Shown here: positions 15,789-25,458 of the stretch, piece after piece
Position numbering within the stretch: position 1 is the first letter of the stretch
Layout: every line of letters starts with the position of its first letter
Assembly: GCF_002214605.1 (NCBI RefSeq)
Contig: NZ_CP015193.1
Location: forward strand, 1,282,978-1,346,977
Length of the DNA: 64,000 nt
Reading direction: 5' to 3'
Source of the DNA: Thermococcus chitonophagus
GTDB lineage: Archaea; Methanobacteriota_B; Thermococci; Thermococcales; Thermococcaceae
The notes under the pieces: generated by a model
Told to the model about the DNA's origin: nothing
Database searches by the model: none
What the model saw: the letters and a program-made list of their open reading frames with translations, nothing else
Translations under genes and position numbers: made by a program

Positions 15789-18527
15789 TCAATCCCAGAA
15801 CTTTCTGGTCTTTATGTACATCTTTTCTAACTTCATTAGCTCTTTAATCAGCTTACTACTTGGGACACTGCCAAGAACCCTAGATGCCCCCTCAACGCCA
15901 ACCCCATACGTTGCTAGCGCCAAAAGGGCATGCTTACCATATACTCTAAAAAGGTCTGAAGCCTTTAGTCCCTTTAGATAGCTCCTTTCCTCCTCTTTGG
16001 TAGGGGATTTTCCCTGCCGGATCTTTTTAAGGGCCTTAGTAAAGCTTTCAGCATCGAGAGGATGAAGGGGAGCAAGCATGACAGAGCCGCACTTTGGGCA
16101 TTTAATATCCTCCCTGTCCATTACTCTGCCCACCTTAGTCCTCCAGCTCCATCCACAATTTGTGCACACAAACACGAGCTCTTTCTCCAAGAGAGACCGA
16201 TAAAACATGTCCTCGATTTCCTTCTCATCAAGGGGTATAGTCAACAAAAACTCCCCAGAATACTGAAGATACTGGCTTGCTACTTTGCTTGGTTTTTCCG
16301 TGATGAATCCTCTGACCCTTATTTCTCCCCTCTCCATCTTGCTAAGAACTCTAGATGCTCCATTGATATCAATTTTTTCCTGAAGGATCTCATTAAGGGT
16401 TTCTTTCTCTATTATTGACCCTTCAAATAATTTTTCAACGCTTCTAATTCTCGCAGTTTTAGAGAGCGCACCAATCCTTCTGGCAACATTCAGCATCTTC
16501 CATTTGTAAATTGGGCTAAACTTTATCCCTCTAATCACTATATCCTCCACACGACCTCTTACTAATAACAACTCCTTTATCTCCTCAGGATTCAGAGTGA
16601 AGGGAGCCCAAATAACTATGGCATGAGCGTATGACCTAATGGAAAACACCATGCCATACTTTAGTGAGAGCAAGCTCCATACGTATCTAGCAAGGGCCTC
16701 ATTAATTTTATTTCCAAAATCTGCATGGATGATTGCCACTTTCTTGAGAACCTCTATTATAACGTCTCTATCTGTTGAAAATTTATCTGAAACAAGCTCT
16801 TCCCTAATTGATTCTAGATCCCCAGGATCTATATTGACACCCTTCATAATCTCCATTGCCTTGTCAACTTCATACAGAAGCATTCTCTTCAGCCTTCCAA
16901 CTTCAATAGCAACTTCATATGGAACTGGGATAAGTTCACCTTCCCAACTAGGGATGGCCCCTTCCACATTGCCGCTTTCTCTAACCTTTATGATCCTCCC
17001 ATCTTCGCTAATCTCAATCACAAACCAGCTCCTACCGTGCATTATAAACTCCGATCCTTCTTCGATTTCCATTACGAAGTTCTCATCTAACCTGCCAACT
17101 ATCTTGCCAGAGCCCACGTCAAGCACTAAATAGCTGACTTCGTCAGGAATCGTTGATAAGTTCTCAAAATAATACTTGTAAGATCTCCTACCAAGTTTCA
17201 GGATATCATTGACGACCTTAACTATCCCGGCATCTTCAAGCAGTTTAACGACCTCGAGATACTCCTCCCACTTCAGATCGCGATAGGGATATGCTTCCTT
17301 TGCAAGCCTATAGGGTTCATTAAGCTTTATTTCTCTATATTCGATGAGCAGTCCCACTATAAAATGGGCTAGAACATCTAGGGCATTCTTATATGGCCTC
17401 ACACTCTCTAATTTCCCTTCCATAGCCCTTTTAGCTATCACTAGGCTCTGTAGATAGTCTTCAGGGCTGGTTGCAATGATGTACGCCTCACTAACCTCCC
17501 AAAGCCTGTGCCTGCTCCTTCCAGCTCTTTGAATTAACCTATTCACCTGCCTGGGGCTCATGTACTGGATAACAACATCAACATCACCTATATCGATCCC
17601 AAGCTCCATAGATGATGTACATATTAGTGCCTTTATCTCCCCCTCTTTGAGCTTCCTTTCCGCTTCAATTCTAGCCTCCTTTGATAAACTACCATGGTGA
17701 ACCTCAACAGGTTTTCCCCATATCTTCAGCCTATGGGCCAGAATCTCGGCAAACTGTCTCGTATTGACAAATATCAGCGCCCGATTGTATTTCTCAACAA
17801 TTTCCCACAAAACTCTAAGCCTAGCTGCGACTTCTAAGGGAACCTTCAGCTTCTCCGCGAGTTCTTTATCCTCCTCCTTAGGCTTGGGATAAAGAACGGT
17901 AACCTTGTACCTCTTTTTTATCCTGGGCTTGACTATTTCTTGGGCTTTCAGCCATTCCATTATCTCTCTTTCATTTCCGACAGTTGCAGATAGACCTATC
18001 CTAAGGAAATCGGCAATTAGTGCCAAACGCTCTAGGTTCAGGGAAAGCTGGGCACCTCTCTTGTTATCCACCAATTCAACTACTTCGTCAACTATAACGA
18101 ACCTGATGTTCTTCAAGAACGGCCTCAGAGATTTCATGGTCAAGATTATTGGAAGTGTCTCGGGGGTTATAATTAAGATGTGAGGGGGATTCTTAACCTG
18201 TCTTGCTCTCCTAGAATATGGGGTGTCCCCATGCCTGACTTCCACCCTCAATCCCAGCTTCTCTCCCCACCACCTAAGCCTCTCCAAAAGATCCCTGTTT
18301 AGTGCCTTGAGGGGAGCAATATACAGGACAGAAATCGGAGGTAAGTTCTCTTGGAGGATGACATCAAGCGCTGGAATTATCGCCGCCTCTGTTTTGCCGC
18401 TTCCTGTAGGTGCCACTATCAGAACACTCTTTTTATCCCTAGCAATCACCTTAAACGCTTCAAGTTGTAAGGGATTCAATTTACCAAATCTTTCTTTGAT
18501 AGCCTTCTTTAAGAGTATGTGCATCAT
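15789..18527 (-). CDS. Lhr-type superfamily 2 helicase
   Basis: 912 residues. Walker A is APTGSGKTEA (about residues 40-50), motif II reads VDEVVEL, motif III is GLSATVG, and motifs V and VI are seen in TSSMELGIDIGDVD and QRAGRSRHR. The middle and C-terminal regions match the winged-helix and Lhr core domains. A C-terminal Cys4 zinc site (CTNCGWSWRT ... CPKCGS) is present. Lhr helicases unwind DNA and DNA-RNA hybrids in repair. The usual His in motif II (DEIH/DEVH) is Val here. Two consecutive ATGs start the frame. It is divergent from the Holliday junction resolvase gene with about 40 bases between them, suggesting shared control of recombination functions. Confidence 0.85.
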   Translation of the reverse strand: MMHILLKKAIKERFGKLNPLQLEAFKVIARDKKSVLIVAPTGSGKTEAAIIPALDVILQENLPPISVLYIAPLKALNRDLLERLRWWGEKLGLRVEVRHGDTPYSRRARQVKNPPHILIITPETLPIILTMKSLRPFLKNIRFVIVDEVVELVDNKRGAQLSLNLERLALIADFLRIGLSATVGNEREIMEWLKAQEIVKPRIKKRYKVTVLYPKPKEEDKELAEKLKVPLEVAARLRVLWEIVEKYNRALIFVNTRQFAEILAHRLKIWGKPVEVHHGSLSKEARIEAERKLKEGEIKALICTSSMELGIDIGDVDVVIQYMSPRQVNRLIQRAGRSRHRLWEVSEAYIIATSPEDYLQSLVIAKRAMEGKLESVRPYKNALDVLAHFIVGLLIEYREIKLNEPYRLAKEAYPYRDLKWEEYLEVVKLLEDAGIVKVVNDILKLGRRSYKYYFENLSTIPDEVSYLVLDVGSGKIVGRLDENFVMEIEEGSEFIMHGRSWFVIEISEDGRIIKVRESGNVEGAIPSWEGELIPVPYEVAIEVGRLKRMLLYEVDKAMEIMKGVNIDPGDLESIREELVSDKFSTDRDVIIEVLKKVAIIHADFGNKINEALARYVWSLLSLKYGMVFSIRSYAHAIVIWAPFTLNPEEIKELLLVRGRVEDIVIRGIKFSPIYKWKMLNVARRIGALSKTARIRSVEKLFEGSIIEKETLNEILQEKIDINGASRVLSKMERGEIRVRGFITEKPSKVASQYLQYSGEFLLTIPLDEKEIEDMFYRSLLEKELVFVCTNCGWSWRTKVGRVMDREDIKCPKCGSVMLAPLHPLDAESFTKALKKIRQGKSPTKEEERSYLKGLKASDLFRVYGKHALLALATYGVGVEGASRVLGSVPSSKLIKELMKLEKMYIKTRKFWD

Positions 18528-18574
18528 AGGCTACAAAGGAAACTGACTTAAAAACGTACCTCAAAATGAAGGAT

Positions 18575-18955
18575 ATGTATAGGAAAGGTGCCAATGCCGA
18601 AAGGGAATTAATAAGGATGCTCGAACGACACGGGTTTGCTGTAATAAGATCGGCTGGTAGCAAGAAAGTTGATCTCATTGCCGGCAATGGAAAGAGATAT
18701 CTCTGTATAGAGGTTAAATCGACGAGAAAAAATGAGATATACCTTAAAGAAAAGGAGGTTAAGCAGATACTTGAGTTTTCAAGAAAATTTGGCGGCATTC
18801 CGATACTAGCCGTTAAGTTCATTGGAAGAGGATGGAGGTTCATTCCAATAGAGGAATGCCAGAGCATCAAGCTCAACGCTGAAGGTGGCTTTCCCTTGGA
18901 GGTTATTATTGGGATACAGAAAACATTAGGTGAGCAAAATGAAAGTCATGAGTAA
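18575..18955 (+). CDS. hjc: Holliday junction resolvase Hjc
   Basis: 126 residues counted from the ATG at 18575, so that the protein begins [16 protein letters not shown] as in known archaeal Hjc proteins. An ATG at 18566 would add three residues. The nuclease core is visible: Glu in AERELI, the Asp of KKVDLIAG and the Glu-x-Lys of IEVKSTR, the metal-binding PD-(D/E)XK arrangement. Hjc cleaves four-way junctions symmetrically during recombination. It is divergent from the Lhr-type helicase, and its last 17 bases overlap the start of the next gene. Confidence 0.92.
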   Translation: MYRKGANAERELIRMLERHGFAVIRSAGSKKVDLIAGNGKRYLCIEVKSTRKNEIYLKEKEVKQILEFSRKFGGIPILAVKFIGRGWRFIPIEECQSIKLNAEGGFPLEVIIGIQKTLGEQNESHE

Positions 18956-20516
18956 GGCAATAATTTCGTGTCTGGTAGCTTTAGCGCTTGCCAACGTTGT
19001 TATTGCCCAACCAATACTAGTTCTCACTGTTTATCCAAAGGAGATTGAAGGAAAGCCGGGAGATATAGTGAGCTTCAACGTCCTTTTAAAGAACGTTGGG
19101 AATTCTTCTGCCGAAAATGTCACTGTCTTTGTATTTGACAGAATAAAGGGTATACTGTTCACGCAGGGCTTCATAAAGAACATACCCCCCAACACTACAG
19201 CCAATATAACGCTTAAGGCATACTTGCTCAAACCAGAAGCTGGAGTTTATACCATTAAAATCGTCGGAAGGGTTGGCAATTACCTCTCAGAGGACTACCT
19301 TCGTTTAAAGGTCAGGTCTGTTATAAACTATACCCTTGGCATTACAGGGGAGAGGAAGATTGTGTATGGAAATAATGCATCACTAACATTATCCATAAAC
19401 TCCAATTCAAACGTTCTTCTTTATGGCGATGCAAAGCTAATAATAATGAAGGACGGGCGTGTTCTAAAGGTACTTAGCTACAAGCCGATGATAGAGCCGT
19501 GGGGATACTGGAGAAAGAGAATCACACTACAGGATTTGAAGATAGGTAACTACACCGCGATATTTACCGCTAACTTTTACAACAGGATTAAGAACACGAC
19601 ATTCCATTTTGAAGTCTTCAGAAGGCCGTTGAAGTATAGGGCCTATTTCTTAAACGGAAATATAATCGTTGAAGTAACAGAGAAGGAAAAGCCTGTAGAA
19701 GGAATTAAGGTTCGTATAGGAAATGAGACATTTTATACAGACGAAAATGGAATTGTAAAGTTCCCAGTGTCCTCCCCAGGGACGTATGTGATCTGGGTAG
19801 ATCTGGATGGCCTGCTATCCCAAAGCGTGATCACGGTGGAGAAGCCGATAATAGTCCCAAGCATTGAAAACTCTACCTTATTGGTAAGGGTCTTTAATTC
19901 GGTCGGCGATCCGCTAAGCAATATTACCGTAAAAGTTTCCTCTCAGAAGGGGGAGTTCTATAATATAACGGACAGCAATGGAACTTGCCTGTTTAACTTG
20001 AAGAGCATTGGTTATGGAATGATAAAGATAGAGACAATAAGCTCGAGGTACCTGCCCTCAGAGTACTCGCTAGAGGTGAAGCCTCCTGTCCAAAAACCAA
20101 CAACTTCTACAACCCCCACCCCCACTCAACCGCCAACAACTACCAATACCAAACCTCAAAAGACGGAGACTGGTATAGCGACAAGTATAACAACAACTCC
20201 TACCCCCGAAAAAACCGGAATTGATAAAGTGCTAGTCGCACTTCTACTTTCATTTGCCGTGATCCTGAGTATAAGCTCATACATAGCATTCTTCAGACCC
20301 ATAATAGTTGAGGACAATGTGGGCAAGTACCACTTCATCCGAGTGAAGGCGCCAAGGTTCATTCCGCTGAAGAACTTTACGTATGAAAAGCTTGCTAGTG
20401 TAAAGGAGGTATGGGCAGAAAAAGGAGATGTTAAAGTTGAAGGCAACAAGGTAGTATGGCATATTGAAGAGCTAGAGCCAGGAGAAGAAGCTACCCTTCA
20501 CATGATTCTCGCCTAG
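18939..20516 (+). CDS. membrane-anchored surface protein with NEW3/Ig-like domains and Thr/Pro stalk
   Basis: 525 residues from the ATG at 18939, chosen because AGGTGAGC lies just upstream. A signal peptide ends at ANVVIAQ. Residues 25-130 look like an NPCBM-associated NEW3 or COG1470 domain ([20 protein letters not shown]). Two carboxypeptidase-regulatory-like folds follow (for example [20 protein letters not shown]). A stalk of Thr and Pro around residues 395-430 precedes one membrane helix ([22 protein letters not shown]) and a 75-residue cytoplasmic domain. The stalk is a likely O-glycosylation site. It overlaps hjc by 17 bases, an unusual pairing of a surface protein with a recombination gene. 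Confidence 0.72.
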   Translation: MKVMSKAIISCLVALALANVVIAQPILVLTVYPKEIEGKPGDIVSFNVLLKNVGNSSAENVTVFVFDRIKGILFTQGFIKNIPPNTTANITLKAYLLKPEAGVYTIKIVGRVGNYLSEDYLRLKVRSVINYTLGITGERKIVYGNNASLTLSINSNSNVLLYGDAKLIIMKDGRVLKVLSYKPMIEPWGYWRKRITLQDLKIGNYTAIFTANFYNRIKNTTFHFEVFRRPLKYRAYFLNGNIIVEVTEKEKPVEGIKVRIGNETFYTDENGIVKFPVSSPGTYVIWVDLDGLLSQSVITVEKPIIVPSIENSTLLVRVFNSVGDPLSNITVKVSSQKGEFYNITDSNGTCLFNLKSIGYGMIKIETISSRYLPSEYSLEVKPPVQKPTTSTTPTPTQPPTTTNTKPQKTETGIATSITTTPTPEKTGIDKVLVALLLSFAVILSISSYIAFFRPIIVEDNVGKYHFIRVKAPRFIPLKNFTYEKLASVKEVWAEKGDVKVEGNKVVWHIEELEPGEEATLHMILA

Positions 20517-21093
20517 AGAGGTTGTATATTACTTCGGCTATTTTTGACTTCCCTCCAAGCTTTTTGTACATTTTATACAGGTAGTTCACTTTTTCCTCAA
20601 GGTCGTCCGCTTTAATTCCCCTCCGTCTTGCGACGAGCAACCTGCTGGCAAAAACTCCCAACTCGAGTAAAGCGTTGTCCGCTCTACTTATCGCGCGAGG
20701 AACAGTTTTCGTGACTCCCACTGCTACGGGCTGAAGCCTGCACTTCAGCGCTCTGCTACTTCCCAAAAAATCTGAAATAATTGTTCGTTTACACTGAGCG
20801 TATCCCTCAATCCAGGAATATCCCTCGATTTTTCTAAGAGACACCTCCTTGCATTTACCAAACTTCAGCCTGGGGAATACGTTAAAAGCCAAAGACACTA
20901 ACAACTCTACATCATCCACTACCTGAATTACAGCTTCACTATTTCTAAGAAGATCATGGTAGCTTTTCCCCTCAAATATCGTGAACTCAAGGATGTTACT
21001 TTCCCTCACAACTCCAATTGGGGTCAAATTGGAAGAAGTAATCAGGAGGACTTCATACGTCTTTCCCTCAACCGGAAAAAATTCCCTTATCAT
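20491..21093 (-). CDS. DUF447 family protein
   Basis: 200 residues, matching the DUF447 family known in archaea and methylotrophs. The N-terminal half resembles a flavin-reductase-like split barrel (VEGKTYEVLLITSSNLTPIGVVR). A conserved central block reads SRALKCRLQPVAVG, and the C-terminal part is helical. Family function is not established, although FMN binding has been suggested from the fold. The start overlaps the PRC-barrel gene by 4 bases, so the two are co-translated. The last 26 bases overlap the end of the opposite surface-protein gene. Confidence 0.75.
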   Translation of the reverse strand: MIREFFPVEGKTYEVLLITSSNLTPIGVVRESNILEFTIFEGKSYHDLLRNSEAVIQVVDDVELLVSLAFNVFPRLKFGKCKEVSLRKIEGYSWIEGYAQCKRTIISDFLGSSRALKCRLQPVAVGVTKTVPRAISRADNALLELGVFASRLLVARRRGIKADDLEEKVNYLYKMYKKLGGKSKIAEVIYNLSRRESCEG

Positions 21094-21374
21094 TTTGCCC
21101 TCGCAACTTTTGCAAGCTCGTTTGAGTCGACAACTATTACCTCCCCAATGCTCTTCACGGCCCTCATTGGGATTACTATGAGCCCATCCTCTGTCACAAC
21201 GAATGAACTCGTATCAAGATCTTCATCGGGATCCGCAAGAATCGCAAGTATTTCCCCTTTTTCTCCCTGACTCCCATCTTCATCGAATAGAATATCATAC
21301 ACCCATCCCAACCTGATTCCCGTGTCCGTTATAAGCTCAACGTCCCTTAGTTTGGAAGCTCTTATCCTGACCAT
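21090..21374 (-). CDS. PRC-barrel domain protein
   Basis: 94 residues forming a single PRC-barrel: MVRIRASKLRDVELITDTG, then RLGWVYDILFDEDG and a closing DGLIVIPMRAVKSIGEVIVV. Related small archaeal proteins occur beside RNA-processing and division genes, but their function is unknown. The insert LADPDEDLDTSSF is acidic. It precedes the DUF447 gene with a 4-base overlap and has its own short leader after eS19. The fold assignment is firm and the role is not. Confidence 0.82.
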   Translation of the reverse strand: MVRIRASKLRDVELITDTGIRLGWVYDILFDEDGSQGEKGEILAILADPDEDLDTSSFVVTEDGLIVIPMRAVKSIGEVIVVDSNELAKVARAK

Positions 21375-21417
21375 TGGCCATCCCTAAAAGTTGTTAAAAT
21401 AGAAGTATAAAAACATT

Positions 21418-21870
21418 TCAGTACTTCTTGAGCTCAGGAATAACTTCCTCAAGCTCCTTCTTAAGCTCAGTAGCTATCTTATCAAGGAAGCTCCTGCCCT
21501 TTGGAGTGATAACCCTGCCCCTGCCCGGAACTTTCTCAACGAAGCCTGCAGCTTCCAACTGCTGGAGGGCCTTCCTGATAATGCTACCTCCTGCCTTGTA
21601 GAACCTCTCTGGAGCATGTCCCCTGTTCTTCCTTCCACCGTAGTACGTCCTGAGCCTCTCAATACCGACAGGACCGTCGATGTATACCCTCCTGAGGATT
21701 GAAGCCACCCTATAGTACCACCAGTCTTCCTGCTCTGGGAGCCTCTCCTTGTGTCTTCCGGTCTTGACGAACGGCGCCCACTCTGGAGGCTTTATCTGGG
21801 GAATTTCCTTAAGCCTCTGAGCGACCCTCTCAACCAAAAGATCACCGGGAACATCATAAACTGTCGCCAT
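21418..21870 (-). CDS. rps19e: 30S ribosomal protein eS19 (S19e)
   Basis: 150 residues, the usual length for archaeal S19e. Hallmarks include [17 protein letters not shown], the [15 protein letters not shown] and [15 protein letters not shown] blocks and [19 protein letters not shown], a winged-helix RNA-binding core. It belongs to the small subunit body and in eukaryotes is needed for late 18S maturation. It lies 3 bases downstream of the YhbY-type gene, an arrangement common in archaea, and the two are clearly one transcript. Confidence 0.96.
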   Translation of the reverse strand: MATVYDVPGDLLVERVAQRLKEIPQIKPPEWAPFVKTGRHKERLPEQEDWWYYRVASILRRVYIDGPVGIERLRTYYGGRKNRGHAPERFYKAGGSIIRKALQQLEAAGFVEKVPGRGRVITPKGRSFLDKIATELKKELEEVIPELKKY

Positions 21871-21873
21871 TCC

Positions 21874-22293
21874 TCAACCCCTCCCTCTTTTGAATTTCTT
21901 CCTGAACTCGAGGATATCAAGCTTGATCTTGCGAACGGGTTCTTCTTTAACCCTCTTCTTTGATTGCTCCTTCATCTGGAGCCTCTTTAAATACCTTTCC
22001 CAACCCTCTCTCGGCTTGAATAATATAAACCTTTTGCCCCTAACTTCCAAGAGTTCACTGTCGGTTAGCTCTGCGACCTTTTCAGCTATCTCCTTCCTCG
22101 TCATTTTTGTTGCTATCAAAGCTCCTTTCCTAATTTCAACCTTGAGTACTCCAGTTCTCGCCAGCTGAGTTTTAATTTCCTTTATTACGCTTTCCTCTAG
22201 TCCTCTCTTTCCAATCCACGCTCTAGGTTCAATATCATAATATCTCGCCCTAAGGGCTCGCCTAATCTTGCCCGGTAGTCTTTTAGTAACCAT
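21874..22293 (-). CDS. YhbY/CRS1 family RNA-binding protein
   Basis: 139 residues. The CRS1-YhbY domain covers residues 5-95: RRALRARYYDIEPRAWIGKRG followed by VEIRKGALIATKMTRKEIAE (the glycine-rich loop is reduced to GKRG). A basic 40-residue tail (QMKEQSKKRVKEEPVRK and KKFKRGRG) likely adds RNA contacts. Bacterial relatives bind pre-50S particles. Its place just before eS19 supports a ribosome-biogenesis role. The ATG at 22293 is preceded by AGGTGAGAGG. Confidence 0.88.
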   Translation of the reverse strand: MVTKRLPGKIRRALRARYYDIEPRAWIGKRGLEESVIKEIKTQLARTGVLKVEIRKGALIATKMTRKEIAEKVAELTDSELLEVRGKRFILFKPREGWERYLKRLQMKEQSKKRVKEEPVRKIKLDILEFRKKFKRGRG

Positions 22294-23017
22294 GACCTCT
22301 CACCTGAATCTCATGGGATTTCTGGGCTTTTTAAAGGTGTCGCAGTATTTTCAATATTTAAATTGTAGGTCCAAATTTAATAGAGTCTTAGAGAAGTAGA
22401 GCGAAATTCCAAGAGAGACCAAAGCTTATGTGCTTACCACACTTTGGTGATCCCAGCTTGATAGTCTGATTATTTTTTCTCTATATATCAGATATCAGGA
22501 TTATGATATGTGCATATTTTTGAGAAATTATTCAACCACTAGAACCTCAAAAGGGCTTAATTGCAATAACTCTCCTCGATGGGATCACATAAGATATATT
22601 CTATGGTCTTGCAAAGGGTGCAATAGCTCTTTCCATACTCTTTAATAATAGAGGAATCATTAAGAAGCTTTCTGTAATCCTTTACCTCTAGATAGATATG
22701 CGGAAATCTTTGCTTGGCACATTTGCCTTATCCAAAATACCAACTATAGTGAGCTTTCCAAATTATAATTATAAAACTATATCTAGAAGCTACATCTTAG
22801 GAATTACACAAGATAATCTTAAAAGCTAAAACTTTATAATTGTAGGAATTTTCCTAAAAACCCTGACATATTGATGCTTTTCTTTATAATCAATGTATAA
22901 ATATGGTCAGAGAAAATTGAAGAATTGTTTTTATTGTAATAAAATATCAATGCCCTCATAATATTAAATAAAAAACTTAAATACTTAAAATTTAATTTTG
23001 TATAATGGTGATACCAA
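22294..23017. other. 724-base low-GC intergenic stretch, decayed region
   Basis: No intact gene longer than about 60 codons can be supported. Composition is clearly richer in A and T than the flanks. It holds the yhbY/eS19 leader at its left end, a probable gene remnant around 22557-22727, and at its right end A/T-rich promoter-like sequence and the site GGTGATA before the GTG start of the broken protease. A short inverted repeat (CCAAAG and CTTTGG, near 22420-22450) is too weak to call a terminator. Confidence 0.6.
22557..22727 (-). pseudogene. probable gene remnant, family unknown
   Basis: A 56-codon open stretch without a start codon, ending in TAA at 22559-22557. It reads like real protein: HIYLEVKDYRKLLNDSSII, then EYGKSYCTLCKTIEYIL with a Cys-x-x-Cys, then CDPIEESYCN. 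A second protein-like stretch in another frame lies directly upstream (GKLTIVGILDKANVPSKDF), as if a frameshift separated two parts of one gene. I recognise no family. Chance open frames in this A/T-rich region cannot be excluded. Confidence 0.3.
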
Positions 23018-24437
23018 GTGCAAGGAAAGTTATTGAGTATTTTGTTACTTAGTTTATTATTTTTAAGTTCCATAACTAGCGCGAATATAATTGAGAACAG
23101 CAAGGACAAAATTTGCCAGCCTGTAAATTATTGGGTTTTTGAGGATGGGCGGTGGGTTCAGAAGAGTGAGCCTAGGGTCTGGTGGTATTGTCAAGAGCCT
23201 AGGAAGGCTGGAGGTTTTGAGGGGTTTGCGTTCAAAGAAATGCCTTATGGCTTGTTTAAGAAGCCAGATTCAAGGATTCTGCACCAAGCTGCAAGAGATT
23301 TAATGAATTTAGTAGGAATTGATGAACTTCACGGGAAATTCTCCACAAGCTTGCCCTCTTATGGAGGAATGTTCATCAACGAGGAGAAAGGACTAATTTT
23401 CGTATACATAAAGAGTGAGGAAGATAAAGAGAAACTCAAAAAAGCATTAAGAAAATACAAAGGAAAAGTCAACATAGTATTCCTAAAAGGAAAATACAGC
23501 TTTAAACAATTAGTAAAGTGGAAAAAACAGGTAGAAAAGCTTGACATCGAGACTGTTAAAAAACTTGGAATTACAATGATTGATGCTGATGAGGCACACA
23601 ACACTCTGACTATTGGCTTGAAAGAAGTAACGTCAGAAAAATTAAAACTCCTTGAAAATGAACTGGAAAAACTTGGAATACCTAAAGAATCCGTGAGAAT
23701 TGAACAAAGAGAGTATATAATGTTACATAACGACAGAGACCATACTAGAATTAACAAAGATTACATCAGACCTCTCATTGGGGGAATACAGATAACAAAT
23801 AAAGAGTTGGGAGGAATTGGCACATTAGGTTATGTTGGATATTATGGTGGCGAGAAATATGCCATAACAGTTGGCCATTTTGGGATTTATGGTACCAGTG
23901 GACAGCATGTTTATCAGCCAGATACAAATAATAAAGCTTATTATATTGGTCGAATTACGCACAATCCCTTTTTCAGAAAAAAAAGGATCTGTTTTCTATA
24001 GGTATAGTGACTCCCTATTAATTTACATAACAAATGCTGATATATCAACAAAAATTTACCTCAATGGAAATGTGATTGGAAAGAGGTATTCCGCTGAGCA
24101 ACCCATTGGCGGGAGAGTATATAAAGTTGGTAGAACAACTGGAGAAACTTATGGCTCAATAATAAATAAGTGTGTGACACTTGTAGTGGAATACAGAAAG
24201 GAAGAACAACTTAAGTATGGATATCCACCCGTCGCTTACTTTTATTGTCAAATGGAAGCTAACTATTATGCTGCAGATGGCGATAGTGGAGCTCCAGTTT
24301 TCTACAGTTATAGAAATGTAGCTGCAGAACTTTACGGTATACATGTGGGGGTTACAAAAACGGGCTCCTCTATATATAGCCCAATAGACGGGATTGAAAA
24401 GGACTTAAGAATAACCCTTGACATTACTGGGGGATGA
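23018..24437 (+). pseudogene. secreted trypsin-like serine protease, frameshifted
   Basis: A GTG start at 23018 (site GGTGAT) opens a secreted protein with signal peptide MQGKLLSILLLSLLFLSSITSA. A charged prodomain-like region of about 210 residues follows. The chymotrypsin-fold protease then shows His in KYAITVGHFG, a possible Asp in YSDSLLIYI and Ser in DGDSGAPVFY, the streptogrisin-type arrangement. The reading frame breaks in a run of eight A (23977-23984). One frame ends at TAG shortly after, and the other carries the Ser region to 24437. Removing one A joins the two into a protein of about 472 residues. This could be a real frameshift, an RNA-level slippage site or a sequence error. Confidence 0.75.
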
Positions 24438-24439
24438 GC

Positions 24440-24994
24440 ATGAACAAAAGAGTTATCCTTATGATCTTCCTTGCTTCCCTTTTCATTTTAGGGATTTTAT
24501 TATTCCATATCCATGTTAAACATGAAATTCCCGAAGAAGAATCCATTCAGTGGATGCAAAATTGTTCTAAATTTGTAGAATATCCCGTTCCTGAGGATTT
24601 GCCGTATGAAGGGTGGAAGAGCACTAAATGGGGACAAGTTCATCCAGAGAAAAATATCACGATAGTTCTCATTCTCCGAGTTAATGGGAGATGGGAATTC
24701 AACCTTACTGGGTGTTCCTATATAAACAACACACTCTTTTTAAGATTCAATGCAACAAAAATTCCTGAGGAAAACTCCGAGTTCCGAAGTTATAGCAGAA
24801 TTCGCCGGTATATTAGAATTCGCAGGACGAGCCCGAAGCCATCAAATGAGTACGAAACTAAGACTGTCGAAGGCATACTAGAACCCCTTGTATACGAGAC
24901 ATCTGTATGGATCCTCCCAAAGGTAGTCCCAGATAATATTGTAGCATATATCAGGGGAGATATTAACAAGGAGATAGTAATACACCTGAACTGA
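24440..24994 (+). CDS. hypothetical protein with one N-terminal membrane helix
   Basis: 184 residues from the ATG at 24440, with GGGGGATG just upstream. An ATG two codons earlier overlaps the protease stop. One N-terminal hydrophobic helix (VILMIFLASLFILGILLFHI) is followed by an extracellular region of about 155 residues containing NCSKFVEYPVPEDLPYEG and several glycosylation sequons. No family recognised. It is coupled to the broken protease, so it may be its anchor, substrate or inhibitor. This is inference from position. Base composition is A/T-rich like the protease. Confidence 0.6.
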   Translation: MNKRVILMIFLASLFILGILLFHIHVKHEIPEEESIQWMQNCSKFVEYPVPEDLPYEGWKSTKWGQVHPEKNITIVLILRVNGRWEFNLTGCSYINNTLFLRFNATKIPEENSEFRSYSRIRRYIRIRRTSPKPSNEYETKTVEGILEPLVYETSVWILPKVVPDNIVAYIRGDINKEIVIHLN

Positions 24995-25182
24995 AAGGTG
25001 ATTAGCTCTGTAGATTTTTCCAAGAGCTGACGCTAGGGTGATCAATATTTTTATCTAAGCCAATACACTTAAAGGATATCATCATAGGAAAGGGGACTAA
25101 AGGATTTCCACCTTGCCTCCTTCTAAACAAAATTTAATTGTTGGCAAAAATAGTCAGAGGACACTGATAGATAGAGAGCAAA

Positions 25183-25190
25183 GTTTATAA
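25183..25190 (+). promoter_or_regulatory. promoter TATA box of the tRNA-Thr gene
   Basis: GTTTATAA lies about 37 bases before the mature 5' end of tRNA-Thr, at the spacing expected for an archaeal promoter with a short precursor leader. A similar element (CTTTAAATA, about 25318-25326) precedes the tRNA-Ser gene, so the three tRNAs need not be one transcript. Confidence 0.55.
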
Positions 25191-25223
25191 GAGGCTCACT
25201 TAGTTAAGGCAAAATGGGCACGA

Positions 25224-25300
25224 GCCGGGATAGCCTAGCCTGGTGGGGCGGGGGACTCGTAATCCCCAGGTCCCGGGTTCAAATCCCGGTCCCGGCTCCA
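25224..25300 (+). tRNA. tRNA-Thr (anticodon CGT)
   Basis: A full cloverleaf: acceptor GCCGGGA pairs with TCCCGGC, the anticodon stem GGGGA/TCCCC encloses loop CTCGTAA (anticodon CGT), and the T arm CCGGG-TTCAAAT-CCCGG is standard. The discriminator is T and CCA is encoded. No intron. It is the first of three clustered tRNA genes. Confidence 0.97.
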
Positions 25301-25356
25301 CAGCTCTTATCCAAAAACTTTAAATATCCTCCATAAACTCACAACCTATCGGGAGC

Positions 25357-25443
25357 GCCGCGGTAGCCTAGCCTGGTAGGGCGCCGGCCTGCTAAGCCGG
25401 TGGGCGTGGTCCCGCCGGGGTTCAAATCCCCGCCGCGGCGCCA
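25357..25443 (+). tRNA. tRNA-Ser (anticodon GCT)
   Basis: Acceptor GCCGCGG pairs with CCGCGGC, the anticodon stem CCGGC/GCCGG encloses CTGCTAA (anticodon GCT), and a long variable arm (about 15 nt, TGGGCGTGGTCCCGC) marks a class II tRNA as expected for serine. The discriminator is G and CCA is encoded. No intron. Confidence 0.97.
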
Positions 25444-25458
25444 TTCTAATATTGTAAT

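Noticed and set aside
22420..22450. Terminator or CRISPR-like repeat at CCAAAG...CTTTGG.
   Set aside because: Only six base pairs with a long loop, no T-run and no repetition.
25000..25110. Possible C/D-box RNA (ATGATGA on the minus strand near 25081-25087, CTGA on the plus strand near 25027).
   Set aside because: The boxes are on different strands and there is no complete C, D', C', D order at usable spacing.
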